Source: Prevotella merdae (GTDB lineage: Bacteria; Bacteroidota; Bacteroidia; Bacteroidales; Bacteroidaceae). Taken from it: a DNA stretch of 64,000 nucleotides. The position numbers and the translations under genes are program-made. Positions 9,072 to 18,317 of this stretch are shown one piece after another; positions within the stretch are counted from its first letter, which is position 1; the number at the start of each line of letters is the position of its first letter. The DNA lies in assembly GCF_900290275.1 (NCBI RefSeq), contig NZ_LT985325.1, forward strand, positions 236,808 through 300,807, read 5' to 3'. Below the pieces are notes generated by a model, which saw nothing but the letters and a program-made list of their open reading frames with translations, was not told the DNA's origin and made no database searches.

Positions 9072-9725
9072 ATGACAAAGAAACAACTATATACCTACGT
9101 ACTCGACTATTTTCGACAGCTTCATCCCGAGGTTACAACCGAGCTTGAGTTTGGTTCCATATTTCAGTTGCTTGTAGCCGTTGTGCTTAGTGCGCAATGT
9201 ACCGACAAGCGTGTCAATCAGGTAACACCCGAGTTGTTTGCACATTATCCTGACGCTCAATCTATGGCTGAGGCTGATGAGGCAGAGATATACGAATATG
9301 TAAAGAGCGTGAGCTATCCCAATGCCAAGGCACGTCATCTTGTAGAGTTGTCGCAGATGCTGGTTAATGATTTTATGGGAGAAGTGCCAGCCGACTTTGA
9401 CAGCTTGCTTAAGTTGCCTGGTGTAGGTCGCAAGACAGCTAATGTTATGCAGGCGGTTGCTTTTGGACAGGCGGCAATGCCAGTAGACACTCATGTGTTT
9501 AGAGTCAGCCATCGTCTTGGACTTGTTCCGCGTACAGCCGACACTCCTTTTAAAGTAGAGCAAGAACTTGTAAAGCATATTCCGGCATCTGATCTTGCTC
9601 GTGCTCACCATTGGCTTTTGCTTCATGGCAGATATGTATGCACATCGCGCAAGCCGCATTGCGATAAATGCGAATTGGCTAATGTGTGTCCCAAGCGTAT
9701 TGAAGGTTCCAAACTGCAGAAGTAA
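9072..9725 (+). CDS. nth: Endonuclease III
   Basis: A 217-aa DNA glycosylase/AP lyase of base-excision repair that removes oxidised pyrimidines. The helix-hairpin-helix is LPGVGRKTAN (115-124) with catalytic Lys121, and the catalytic Asp is in PVDTH (Asp139). The [4Fe-4S] cluster ligands Cys190, Cys197, Cys200 and Cys206 have the classic C-X6-C-X2-C-X5-C spacing. Length is as usual. The stop codon overlaps the ATG of the comEC-like gene (TAATG), so the two are translationally coupled. Confidence 0.95.
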   Translation: MTKKQLYTYVLDYFRQLHPEVTTELEFGSIFQLLVAVVLSAQCTDKRVNQVTPELFAHYPDAQSMAEADEAEIYEYVKSVSYPNAKARHLVELSQMLVNDFMGEVPADFDSLLKLPGVGRKTANVMQAVAFGQAAMPVDTHVFRVSHRLGLVPRTADTPFKVEQELVKHIPASDLARAHHWLLLHGRYVCTSRKPHCDKCELANVCPKRIEGSKLQK

Positions 9726-11326
9726 TGTATATGAACAGCACGTTGCAGCTTAATCCGCTTGTCTGGGTTGTGGCAATGCTTATCTTAGGCATTGCCTTGG
9801 GCGATGTGCTTGCCGATGTTGTGGGTGTGCGTATATGGCTTGGCATCTTTGTTGTGGCTGTGGCTGCGGCATTTGTAGCCTATAACACTAATGTAAGGCC
9901 AATGGTGCAAAGCCTCATGCTTTTTGGCTGCATCATAATAGGTGGCGCTTTGCGCATGAGCATGAGTGTAGAACGGTCGCATTTCTATTTTATCCAAACC
10001 TCCGAACCTTTCTCGGCTGTAGTGTCTTCATTGCCGGTTGAGCGCACAAAGACATTGCGTTGCGAGTTGACAATAGCCGACGGACGTTTTGCCGGTCATC
10101 GTGTATATGCCTATCTACCTAAAGGCAAAGATGCGAACAACATATCTGCTTTGTCTATAGGCGATGGCATTGTTGGCTATACGCAATTCTTGGATATTGA
10201 CGATTATTCAAGCCAACATGGTGCATATAATAAAGGTGGAGCATATAATATAGCAACCCACTTCGACTATCAGCGTTGGCTAAAGGTTCACGATATTGTG
10301 GCGCGTTGCTTTCTGCGTGATGGAGCATGGCAACGTGATGTTGTACAACTTGACCATTTGTCGGGAGTGCAACGTGTGCAACTTAGGTGCATGACATTGC
10401 GCGAGAAACTGCTTAAGCGTTATCGTGAGCTTGCCATATCCAATGAGGCATATGGAGTAGTGGCAGCTATGACACTTGGCGACAAGAGCAGTCTTACGGC
10501 CGAGTTGCGCGAAAGTTTCTCGGTATCAGGTGCTTCGCATGTTTTGGCACTATCGGGTCTGCATCTTGGCATACTATACGCTTTGCTTGTAATGATTTTC
10601 GGTAGAAGGAGGCATAACATACTGATGTCGGCATTCATCATTATTGCCGTATGGGGATATACAGCAATGGTTGGCATGCCATTGAGTTTGCTGCGTTCGG
10701 CTTTTATGCTCACATTGTTTACGTTTGCACAGATGTTGCAGCGCAATAATATGTCGCTCAATTATCTTGCCTTTGCAGCATTGGTGTTGTTGCTTGCCAG
10801 TCCGTGGAGCTTGTGGGATGTAGGTTTTCAGATGTCCTTCCTTGCTGTTCTTGGCATTCTGTTGTTCAACGAACGGTTGCGTGTGTTTGTAAGCCATAAA
10901 TATCTTGAAACACATCCATTGGTTAATTGGTGTTTCTCTATGATAGTTGTTTCGTTGTCAGCTCAACTTATGGTTGCACCGCTCGTGGCATATTACTTTG
11001 GACGTTTCTCATGCTATTTTCTTCTTTCCAATTTCATAGCCATCCCATTGGCAACAGTCCTTATTTATCTATCGGTAGTTATGTATGCGTTGTTCTTCGT
11101 TCCATGTCTTCAGGGTTTGGTTGCAATAGCTGTAGGATGGATTGCTAAGGCATTGACATTGTCGCTTGCTTGGGTGTCATCGTTGCCGGCTGCAAGTGTC
11201 GACGGTATTGAGCTTAGCAATGTGCAGCTATGGCTTGTCTATCTTGTTGTGGCAGTGGTGTATGCCTTGCTGTTCTATTTGGAGAAGATTTATAAACCCT
11301 TTGACAATTTCCGACCGAGAGTATAA
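9725..11326 (+). CDS. comEC: ComEC/Rec2 family membrane protein
   Basis: A 533-aa polytopic membrane protein. It has N-terminal helices and a DUF4131-like OB domain (about 1-200), then the ComEC_N competence core with ASHVLALSGLHLGILYALL (about residue 280) and GFQMSFLAVLGILLF (about 370). ComEC forms the channel that brings single-stranded DNA through the inner membrane. This copy ends after the membrane core and lacks the C-terminal metallo-beta-lactamase domain found in longer ComEC proteins. Whether it supports competence is therefore uncertain. The start overlaps the nth stop codon. Confidence 0.85.
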   Translation: MYMNSTLQLNPLVWVVAMLILGIALGDVLADVVGVRIWLGIFVVAVAAAFVAYNTNVRPMVQSLMLFGCIIIGGALRMSMSVERSHFYFIQTSEPFSAVVSSLPVERTKTLRCELTIADGRFAGHRVYAYLPKGKDANNISALSIGDGIVGYTQFLDIDDYSSQHGAYNKGGAYNIATHFDYQRWLKVHDIVARCFLRDGAWQRDVVQLDHLSGVQRVQLRCMTLREKLLKRYRELAISNEAYGVVAAMTLGDKSSLTAELRESFSVSGASHVLALSGLHLGILYALLVMIFGRRRHNILMSAFIIIAVWGYTAMVGMPLSLLRSAFMLTLFTFAQMLQRNNMSLNYLAFAALVLLLASPWSLWDVGFQMSFLAVLGILLFNERLRVFVSHKYLETHPLVNWCFSMIVVSLSAQLMVAPLVAYYFGRFSCYFLLSNFIAIPLATVLIYLSVVMYALFFVPCLQGLVAIAVGWIAKALTLSLAWVSSLPAASVDGIELSNVQLWLVYLVVAVVYALLFYLEKIYKPFDNFRPRV

Positions 11327-11554
11327 TTGTTCCAATATTGCCGAACCGGCACCATTTTGTCTTGAAGCCTCATTATTTTGTTTTACGTGTTTGCCGAATC
11401 CAAACACATAGGTAGCTCCCAATTTTATATAGCAATGACTATCCACTCCATAACCAGACTGCTTGCGGTCGAAATACTTGCTGTTCATCTCATTACTTGA
11501 ATTCTTCCAACTCCATGTGAATGGATTTGCAATCAAAGCTGATACATAAAACGA
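11228..11554 (-). pseudogene. Remnant of an outer-membrane beta-barrel protein (C-terminal tail)
   Basis: On the minus strand, from 11554 to about 11330, the frame reads FYVSALIANPFTWSWKNSS...GVDSHCYIKLGATYVFGFGKHVK...GAGSAILE. This matches the last strands of Bacteroidota outer-membrane beta-barrel (TonB-receptor-like) proteins, which end in a YxFGK strand and a GSAILK-type tail. There is an in-frame stop just upstream (11555-11557) and no start codon or barrel body. The tail itself reads on past its normal end into comEC to the next stop at 11228. I read it as a fragment left by deletion or by insertion of the neighbouring ATPase gene. Confidence 0.55.
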
Positions 11555-11561
11555 TTATATC

Positions 11562-11651
11562 CTGCCGCAAATTACTAAAAAAGCATAGCTGCGGCAGAAT
11601 ATAGTATATTGTATTTTGCCGCAAACTATATTTTTTGTACTTTTGCGGCAG
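11562..11651 (+). repeat. Four-site TGCCGCA/TGCGGCA array at exact 27-bp spacing
   Basis: The 7-mer TGCCGCA and its reverse complement alternate at 11563, 11590, 11617 and 11644, every 27 bp. Two inverted-repeat units result, and each second half continues into the identical direct repeat TGCGGCAGAATATA. The second unit brackets the ATPase promoter (11616-11645), so it is placed like an operator. Confidence 0.7.
11616..11645 (+). promoter_or_regulatory. Promoter of the AAA ATPase gene inside the repeat array
   Basis: TTG at 11616-11618, 19 bases, then TACTTTTG (perfect TAnnTTTG) at 11638-11645. Both elements overlap the TGCCGCA/TGCGGCA sites. The leader to the ATG at 11673 is about 20 bases. 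Confidence 0.65.
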
Positions 11652-11672
11652 AATATAATAAGTTTTGAGACT

Positions 11673-13109
11673 ATGATAGTAGGAAGAAAAGAGGAAATTG
11701 CAGAATTAGAAAAGTTGTATTACAGTGACCGACCTGAGTTTGTCGCCGTATATGGCAGACGACGTGTGGGCAAAACGTTTCTTATCAAACAGGCACTGAA
11801 GGATCGCATTACCTTTCAGCATACAGGGGTTTCGCCAGTTGACCAAGATAGTGACAAAAGTCGGATGAAGGTTCAACTGGAGAGCTTCTATTATGCGCTT
11901 CTTAATCAAGGACTTGAGGGATATAAACAACCTAAGTCTTGGATGGAGGCATTCTTCCAGCTGGAACAGTTGTTGCAGCACTTGGATACAGGTGAGCGGC
12001 AAGTTGTCTTTATAGATGAACTGCCATGGATGGATACGCCTAGGTCTGGCTTTCTTCCTGCTTTCGAGAACTTTTGGAATGGATGGTGCAGTGGCAGAGA
12101 TAACATCATGCTGATCGTTTGTGGCAGTGCTACCTCATGGATTCTTAGCAATTTGTCGAGAAACAAAGGTGGACTTTATGGCAGATTGACTGCGGAAATC
12201 AAACTGTCTCCTTTTACCTTGCGAGAGTGTGAGGAGTATTTTGAGCATGCTCAAATCCAAATGAGCCAATATGATATCTTGCAAAGTTATATGGTGTTTG
12301 GAGGCATACCTTATTATATAAGCTATTTCCAAAAAGGATTGAGCTTCGAGCAGAATGTGGATAAGATTCTGTTTGGTAGCAAGCCTCGTTTGCGTGATGA
12401 GTTCAACCGACTTTTTGCTGCCATCTTCAACAATCCAGAGGAAAGCAAGAAGGTAGTCAGGCAGTTGGCTACTCGTCATGCAGGTTTCACTCGTGAGGAA
12501 ATCAGTAAAGCCACCGGTATTCCTTTGGGTGGTGGATTAACGAATACGCTTGCAGCTTTGGTGGAGAGTGATTTTATTAAGAGATATCATCCTTATGGTA
12601 AGGCGAAGAGTGTGGAATGCTATAAGTTGATGGATAATTTCTGCCTCTTTTGGCTGAAATATGTGAAAGCTAATGCATGTGATGCAGGTTTTGCCAATGA
12701 TAACATGACTTCAGACATTCTGAAGGCTTGGCATGGGGTGGCTTTTGAGGAGGTTTGTTGGCAACATATAGAGCAAATCAAGCGTGCTCTTCAGATTGCT
12801 GGTGTCAAATCTTCTGTTTCTGCCTGGAGTGTGAAGGGAGATGATGAACAAGAAGGCGTGCAGATTGACTTGTTGATTCTTAGGGATGACAACGTGGTCA
12901 ATTTGTGTGAGATGAAGTTTGCCAGTGCTCCTTATCATATAAGTAAGGATGAAGAAATGCGTTTGCGCCATCGCATAGAGGCATTGAAGAGCACTTTGTC
13001 GCCCAAACAGACTGTTCATCTTACGATGATTACCACTTATGGCGTGGCGTATGGCAAGCATAGTGGAATTGTGCAGAAAGAAGTTACAATGGAGAATTTA
13101 TTTAAGTGA
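11673..13109 (+). CDS. AAA-type ATPase (ATPase_2/DUF234 family)
   Basis: A 478-aa protein from the Met at 11673, which follows the promoter; the upstream Met at 11616 lies inside the promoter and is rejected. It begins MIVGRKEEIAELEKLY, with Walker A GRRRVGKT at 28-35 and a Walker B-like VVFIDELPWMD near 110. A winged-helix region follows at about 280-330 (TREEISKATGIPLGGGLTNTLAALVESDFI), then a C-terminal DUF234/nuclease-like domain with VQIDLLILRDDNVVNLCEMKF. That D...E.K pattern resembles restriction-like folds. The family is widespread and often mobile in Bacteroidota and archaea; its job is unknown. It is flanked by a decayed gene, which fits acquisition by transfer. Confidence 0.85.
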   Translation: MIVGRKEEIAELEKLYYSDRPEFVAVYGRRRVGKTFLIKQALKDRITFQHTGVSPVDQDSDKSRMKVQLESFYYALLNQGLEGYKQPKSWMEAFFQLEQLLQHLDTGERQVVFIDELPWMDTPRSGFLPAFENFWNGWCSGRDNIMLIVCGSATSWILSNLSRNKGGLYGRLTAEIKLSPFTLRECEEYFEHAQIQMSQYDILQSYMVFGGIPYYISYFQKGLSFEQNVDKILFGSKPRLRDEFNRLFAAIFNNPEESKKVVRQLATRHAGFTREEISKATGIPLGGGLTNTLAALVESDFIKRYHPYGKAKSVECYKLMDNFCLFWLKYVKANACDAGFANDNMTSDILKAWHGVAFEEVCWQHIEQIKRALQIAGVKSSVSAWSVKGDDEQEGVQIDLLILRDDNVVNLCEMKFASAPYHISKDEEMRLRHRIEALKSTLSPKQTVHLTMITTYGVAYGKHSGIVQKEVTMENLFK

Positions 13110-13388
13110 TAATATAGTATTGCCTTTGGTCTCGTCAACGCACAAATGCTATCCAAAATATTACTTGCTCATTTAATATATATTACTTGCCCATTTAATA
13201 TATATTATTTGTCCATTTAATATAATATAAATTGCTAAGTAATATAAGGCTCTTTTGGGGGTAAAAAACGATAACGTTATCGTAAGCCGATGATAACGTA
13301 TTCGTTTATTGAAGTGCTAATAACAAAACAGGAGGCAAACACTTGTTTGAAGTGTTTACCTCCTGTTTTGTTATTTGGCAATTGCCGT
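13110..13388. other. Intergenic: AT-rich tandem repeats, palindrome, shared terminator
   Basis: Three 22-bp tandem copies of a TTACTTGCTCATTTAATATA-type unit start at 13161, 13183 and 13205. A perfect 14-bp palindrome CGATAACGTTATCG follows at about 13269-13282, with a further half site GATAACGTA. The convergent terminator at 13319-13375 closes the region. The AT repeat resembles those at 55825 and 62342. Confidence 0.6.
13319..13375. terminator. Bidirectional terminator between ATPase and beta-galactosidase genes
   Basis: A long hairpin with arms of about 26 bp (AATAACAAAACAGGAGG... and its complement), one mismatch and a short loop. It lies between convergent genes and starts 14 bp from the beta-galactosidase stop codon. 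Confidence 0.8.
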
Positions 13389-16300
13389 CTATTCAGCTAT
13401 CAATGCAAACTCGGCAGCCGAAGCATAGTCTACGCCATAGTGTGCGCTAAGTGCACGGAAGCGTATGAAGCGTGCCTTGACAGGCTTGTCAAACATCACC
13501 TTCTTCATTTCTGCGGTGCGGTCGAATTCGCCCTTGGCAATAGGCTCACCCCAATTCTTGCCGTCGTTGCTTACATATATCTCATAATCCTTGATACGGC
13601 CATAACCAGAGTCCTGACGAGGTGTAAGCTTGAATCCCTTCATTGTCTTTTCCTCCGAAGCATCGAAGTCAATCCAGTGAGGATATTTAGCCAGCGTGAT
13701 AGAGTACATAGTGTGCCATATTGTAGACTCATCGCCATCGGCAATGTTTGCGGCATCACCCTCCTCGGGCTCCTCTGACGAGGCGAAGACAACCTGCAGA
13801 GGCACAAAGTCTACCTTGTCAAATGTCATGGTTGTGCGAAGTTTCGGATTCTCCTTATACCATGTTGTTATGGTTCCACCATTACGCATGTTTATCGGTT
13901 CGTTATAAGCAACAGCTTTCTTGGCTCCATTAATGCTGTACATTATGGTGCGGTTCTGTGCCGGACTGCTAAGTGTAACCATACCAGTGGCTTTGTGCTC
14001 AATGCTTATAGGCTGTTCGCCAGAGAGCGATACTTGTGCTGCCTTAAGCATAGCCTCGTTTCCTACTGCTGTGGCAGGACGAATAACGAAGCCAAAGTTA
14101 TAGTTACGTGCGTATGTGCGGTCGGGAGACAATGGTCCGCCTTGTCCACAGCTTGCACCACCAAGACCAGTTACCTTGGCATCAAGATGCAGATAGGTGC
14201 CGTCTGTCTCAGGCAATTCATTGGCATGGGCTACAACTGTCATTTGCTGAGCACTCCAAGGCAATGCCGATACAGACATGGTGTTGTCGGCTACGAATAC
14301 AACTGCAGGCTTGCCGCTTTCGCTAAGTGCGCACCAGCGAACCTCTTCGCGGTTGCCCATAGATTGTGGTTTTGGCAGAATTATGTCCTGTTCGCCCACG
14401 ATGCCATGGTGATGTTCAATGAACTGACCCGTTTTGCGGTCGTTGTAGTTGTTAACCGGACCACGACCATAATAGTCGAAGTTGTTGTATGTCTTAGGCA
14501 ACTTCATTGCGTAGCCTATACGAGGCAGTATGACACTAGGACGGTTAGAAGAGATTGCACTTTGCAATTCTATTGAACCATCCTTATATATAGTGTATAT
14601 CTGGTTGGTTGCAAACTTCAGGTCGTCCTTGCCCAGAGCGTGCTTGTCGGTATTGAAGGTGTAGGCCGACTGCGGGTCGCGGTCGCGATTGCCGTATACC
14701 TGCTTGCAACCCTCCTTGCCTTGGCTCTCCACAGTAAGGCTTATCTGCAACGCTCCATCCTTAAGCTTTGACACTATAGGCTGGCCTACCACCTTGTGGT
14801 CAAGGTTGTAAAGACCGTACTTAAACCATGCATTGGGGTAGCCAATACCGGCATCGTTGTCGGTAGGAGCGCGGAAAGCGTCGAGTTTTGGTCCGTTGCC
14901 ATCGGCAAATACAGTATTTCCTGCGTACGACAGAGATTCAATTGCACCAGTCTTTAGGTCGAATGTAGCGTTGAAGTTGTCGCCCTTAACCTTTATGCTC
15001 TTTGCGTCCTGTGTGTAGTAGATATTGCTGTCGTCGGCAGCTGCAGTTGCAAGAGGCTCGTGCTTGACTGTGGCTTCCTTTACCAGAAGCTGCTCTTCCA
15101 TCTGTGCGTAGCCCTTTTCTGCCCAAGGCATATCCTTGCCCTGCAGGAACTGAATCTTTACAAAGTACTCGCTCTGAGCGTCGAGTTTTGCAAAGTCATA
15201 GTCGAGAGTATACTCCTGACGTTCGCGTGGACCAACAATGTTCTTGGCTCCCATCAGACTCTTATTGCTCTCTATGCACTCGCCATCCTTCCATAGCGAC
15301 CATACTATCTGGTATCCGCGCAACGGCTCAAAGTAGTTCTTGTTGAATATCTCTATTCTGCCCTTGGTCATGTCAATAGCCTTGACACCAACATTCTGGT
15401 ATACCTTCTTAACTTCGAAGTACTGAGCCTTGGGCGAGAGATCAGGGCGCATAATGCCGTTCATACAGAACATACCATCGTTAGGCTTATTGTCCATGCC
15501 GAAGTCGCCACCATATCCCCAATAGCGTTTGCCGGTCTTTGGGTCGATATTGTATATTGCCTGGTCTACCCAGTCCCATATGGCACCACCCATAAAGAAG
15601 TTGGTGCTCTCGATAGCGTTCCAGTAGTCAACAAGGTTGCCTACTGCGTTGCCCATAGAGTGGGCATACTCCGAGATGTGATATGGATACTTTATGTCGT
15701 ACTTGCCCTTAACAGCCTCTTGAACCCAAGGAATAGACGGATATTGGTTTGAACCCATATCCACGATATTGTTGTTGCGCTCGTACTGCACTGGGCGACT
15801 TGTGTCGTAAGCCTTGATGGCGGCGTAGCAGTCTTTAAAGGTGTCGCCAGGACCAGCCTCGTTGCCAAGACTCCATATCACAACAGACGGACTGTTAACA
15901 GTAGCGTGAACCATCTCCATATTGCGTGCTACATGTGCGTTGCGGAACTCCTTAACGTGCGACAACGATTCTTTGCCATAGTAATATTCGTGGCTCTCAA
16001 TGTTGGCCTCATCCTCAAGATAGATGCCATACTTATCGCATAGGTAGTACCAATATGGAGCATCAGGGTAGTGGCAATTGCGTACGTGGTTGATGTTGCC
16101 GCGTTTCATAAGGAACACCTCATGTTGCATCTGCTCGCGCGAAACATAATGACCGGTAGCCGGATTGTTCTCGTGGCGGTTAACACCCTTCATCTTTATA
16201 GGCTGTCCATTGAGATAGTAGTAGCGGCCAGCAAGTCCAAACTCGTCCTTATCGGCAGGTGTATCCTTAATCTCTATCTTACGGAAACCAACAATGGTAG

Positions 16301-17462
16301 AGAATGTCTCAACTACATTACCCTTTTTGTCCTTAAGTTGACCCACTAATGTGTAGCGGTGAGGAGCCTCTGCGCTCCAAGGCTTAACGATGTTGCCAGC
16401 GTTTAGCGTAACATCGGCTGTAAGGCGACCGTTCTTGCCAACCTCGCCTACAGTAGCTGTTGCGCCGATATTTGGCACCAAAGTGTTCTCGTCAGAATAC
16501 AGACGGTTTTCGTATAACTTGTAGTCAATGGTGTAGCCCTTGGCTGCCTTGGTTGTAAGGTTTCTTACCTCTGCCGAAATCTTAAGCGATGCATTGGTGA
16601 AGGTAGCGTCATAATCGGGTATAGCCTTTATGTCGCGCACCTGAACCTTAGGTTTGGCTGTGAGCGATACCGAGCGGAAGATACCCGGAAGGCGGAACAT
16701 ATCCTGACTCTCAAGGAATGAGCCGTCGCTATGGCGGTAAACCTCAACAGCCACAATATTCTCGCCCTTACTATTTAAATAAGGTGTAATGTCGAATTGA
16801 GCCAAGTTGCGTGAGTTCTTTGAGAAACCTACGTACTTGCCATTGATGTAGATATAGAAGAAAGAGTCTACACCATCGAAGTTGATGTATATCTCTTTGC
16901 CTTGCCAATTGGCGGGGATAGAGAACGAACGACGATACGATCCCACCTCGTTGCGGTTGCGATATGTCATCCAGTTGGTTTGTGGCGCGCGCATAACACC
17001 ACCACGCCAATCGTCTACCTTTACCTTATGCTGGAAGATGACACGCTGGTTAGAGTATAGCGGATAGCCATATTTAAACTCGCCCTTATCATTCATTCCG
17101 GCTGTATTCCAGTTCATAGGCACCTGTACACGGTCCCATGTTGAGGCATCAAAATCGGTGCGGAAGAAATCCTTAGGACGTTCATCTGGGTTCTTGGCCC
17201 AATGAAATTGCCATTCACCATCAAGTGTTTGCCAAAGTGAAGAGTTTTCAGGCAACACACGTCTTGCCTCGTCGCTATTGGCAAACGAAAAGAACCATGC
17301 ATGTGGTTGCTGTTTGTTGTAGGCTACAGAATCGGGACTCTGCCATTCCCATCCCGAAGGCTGGGGCATTTGTCCGTAGTAGAAGCCACCGAGCGGTGCT
17401 ACTTGAGCATACATAGGTGCTGCTAAAAGGGCAGCGAGCATTGTTAAAGTAGATTTGTTCAT
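13389..17462 (-). CDS. Secreted GH2 beta-galactosidase with C-terminal F5/8-type domain
   Basis: A 1357-aa exported glycosidase that should release terminal beta-galactose from glycans. It has a signal peptide (about 1-20). GH2 sugar-binding, sandwich and TIM-barrel domains follow (about 60-680), with the acid/base Glu535 in WSLGNEAG and the nucleophile Glu598 in HISEYAHSMGN. A beta-galactosidase small-chain (Bgal_small_N) domain lies at about 800-1080. Beyond the usual ~1030-residue LacZ length comes a short chitobiase-like segment (PAQNRTIMYSINGAKKAV). The end is a discoidin/F5-8 type C domain (about 1215-1355) likely to bind glycan. A LacZ of this form suggests periplasmic or surface breakdown of host or plant galactosides. 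Confidence 0.93.
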   Translation of the reverse strand: MNKSTLTMLAALLAAPMYAQVAPLGGFYYGQMPQPSGWEWQSPDSVAYNKQQPHAWFFSFANSDEARRVLPENSSLWQTLDGEWQFHWAKNPDERPKDFFRTDFDASTWDRVQVPMNWNTAGMNDKGEFKYGYPLYSNQRVIFQHKVKVDDWRGGVMRAPQTNWMTYRNRNEVGSYRRSFSIPANWQGKEIYINFDGVDSFFYIYINGKYVGFSKNSRNLAQFDITPYLNSKGENIVAVEVYRHSDGSFLESQDMFRLPGIFRSVSLTAKPKVQVRDIKAIPDYDATFTNASLKISAEVRNLTTKAAKGYTIDYKLYENRLYSDENTLVPNIGATATVGEVGKNGRLTADVTLNAGNIVKPWSAEAPHRYTLVGQLKDKKGNVVETFSTIVGFRKIEIKDTPADKDEFGLAGRYYYLNGQPIKMKGVNRHENNPATGHYVSREQMQHEVFLMKRGNINHVRNCHYPDAPYWYYLCDKYGIYLEDEANIESHEYYYGKESLSHVKEFRNAHVARNMEMVHATVNSPSVVIWSLGNEAGPGDTFKDCYAAIKAYDTSRPVQYERNNNIVDMGSNQYPSIPWVQEAVKGKYDIKYPYHISEYAHSMGNAVGNLVDYWNAIESTNFFMGGAIWDWVDQAIYNIDPKTGKRYWGYGGDFGMDNKPNDGMFCMNGIMRPDLSPKAQYFEVKKVYQNVGVKAIDMTKGRIEIFNKNYFEPLRGYQIVWSLWKDGECIESNKSLMGAKNIVGPRERQEYTLDYDFAKLDAQSEYFVKIQFLQGKDMPWAEKGYAQMEEQLLVKEATVKHEPLATAAADDSNIYYTQDAKSIKVKGDNFNATFDLKTGAIESLSYAGNTVFADGNGPKLDAFRAPTDNDAGIGYPNAWFKYGLYNLDHKVVGQPIVSKLKDGALQISLTVESQGKEGCKQVYGNRDRDPQSAYTFNTDKHALGKDDLKFATNQIYTIYKDGSIELQSAISSNRPSVILPRIGYAMKLPKTYNNFDYYGRGPVNNYNDRKTGQFIEHHHGIVGEQDIILPKPQSMGNREEVRWCALSESGKPAVVFVADNTMSVSALPWSAQQMTVVAHANELPETDGTYLHLDAKVTGLGGASCGQGGPLSPDRTYARNYNFGFVIRPATAVGNEAMLKAAQVSLSGEQPISIEHKATGMVTLSSPAQNRTIMYSINGAKKAVAYNEPINMRNGGTITTWYKENPKLRTTMTFDKVDFVPLQVVFASSEEPEEGDAANIADGDESTIWHTMYSITLAKYPHWIDFDASEEKTMKGFKLTPRQDSGYGRIKDYEIYVSNDGKNWGEPIAKGEFDRTAEMKKVMFDKPVKARFIRFRALSAHYGVDYASAAEFALIAE

Positions 17463-17515
17463 AGGTTTAAGCTATATACGTTTTATAGTTTTGTTGCTTT
17501 TATATATACACTCTG

Positions 17516-17523
17516 CAAAGGTA
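17516..17523 (-). promoter_or_regulatory. -7 box of the beta-galactosidase gene
   Basis: Minus-strand TACCTTTG, a perfect TAnnTTTG match, 54 bp upstream of the start at 17462. No convincing -33 TTG at the right distance. Confidence 0.45.
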
Positions 17524-17561
17524 AGCATTTTATTTCATACAGCATGCTATGCGCTGCATTA

Positions 17562-18299
17562 CTAAACGTTAAAATACTCTTCAAGTTTTTCCTCGGCTTT
17601 GCCTTCCGAGTTGTCGAGGTTGGCTATTATCTTACCATGCTCAAGCAGAGCCACACGTGTAGATATCTCTACGGTGTGTTGCAGGTTGTGGCTCGACACA
17701 AGTATAGTGGCGCCAGTTTGTTTGTTGAAATCGGTAATAAGACGTTTCAACTGGTTTTGGCTACTTGGGTCTAAGAAGTTGAACGGTTCGTCAAGAATAA
17801 CGAGTTGGGGTTGGTTAAGCAGAGCTGCAATAATACCTACTTTCTGCTTGTTGCCAGCCGAAAAGTCGCGTATGTATTTCTTCTGTTCCAACACCTCACC
17901 ATTCATGAATGTGTCAAACATCTTTAGACGTTCGGCTATTACATCCTTAGATAATCCCGAAATCTTGCCAACAAACTCGAAGTATTCTTCTGCGGATAGA
18001 AAGTCGATAAGAAAGCTGGTGTCGATGTAGGCACCAGTCATAGTCTTCCAGTCTTCCGACTTGGCAGGATTTATCTCCTCTATTACTTCTACGTCTGTGT
18101 CGTTTGCTTTGGGCATCATAGTAACGCTGCCTTCGTCGGCTTTCAGCAAGTCGAGCATCAGTCGAAAGAGAGTGGTTTTTCCGGCACCGTTGTTGCCCAC
18201 CAGACCAATTATCTCGCCATTGTCTATTTTGAAATCAGGAATGTCGACGGCTGTCTTATCCCCAAAGCATTTCTTTAGATTATTTATCTGTAACTGCAT
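17562..18299 (-). CDS. ABC transporter ATP-binding protein (CcmA/multidrug type)
   Basis: A 245-aa ATPase subunit: Walker A GNNGAGKTT (35-43), signature FSAGNKQKVGI (about 145) and Walker B LVILDEPFNFLD with the catalytic Glu, then an H-loop His in SSHNLQHT. It resembles the ATPases that partner ABC-2 type permeases. No permease gene is adjacent. It lies 18 bp after uvrA on the same strand, so it is probably co-transcribed, though a functional link to UvrA is unlikely. Confidence 0.88.
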   Translation of the reverse strand: MQLQINNLKKCFGDKTAVDIPDFKIDNGEIIGLVGNNGAGKTTLFRLMLDLLKADEGSVTMMPKANDTDVEVIEEINPAKSEDWKTMTGAYIDTSFLIDFLSAEEYFEFVGKISGLSKDVIAERLKMFDTFMNGEVLEQKKYIRDFSAGNKQKVGIIAALLNQPQLVILDEPFNFLDPSSQNQLKRLITDFNKQTGATILVSSHNLQHTVEISTRVALLEHGKIIANLDNSEGKAEEKLEEYFNV

Positions 18300-18317
18300 A
18301 GTTTCTTGTATTATAGT

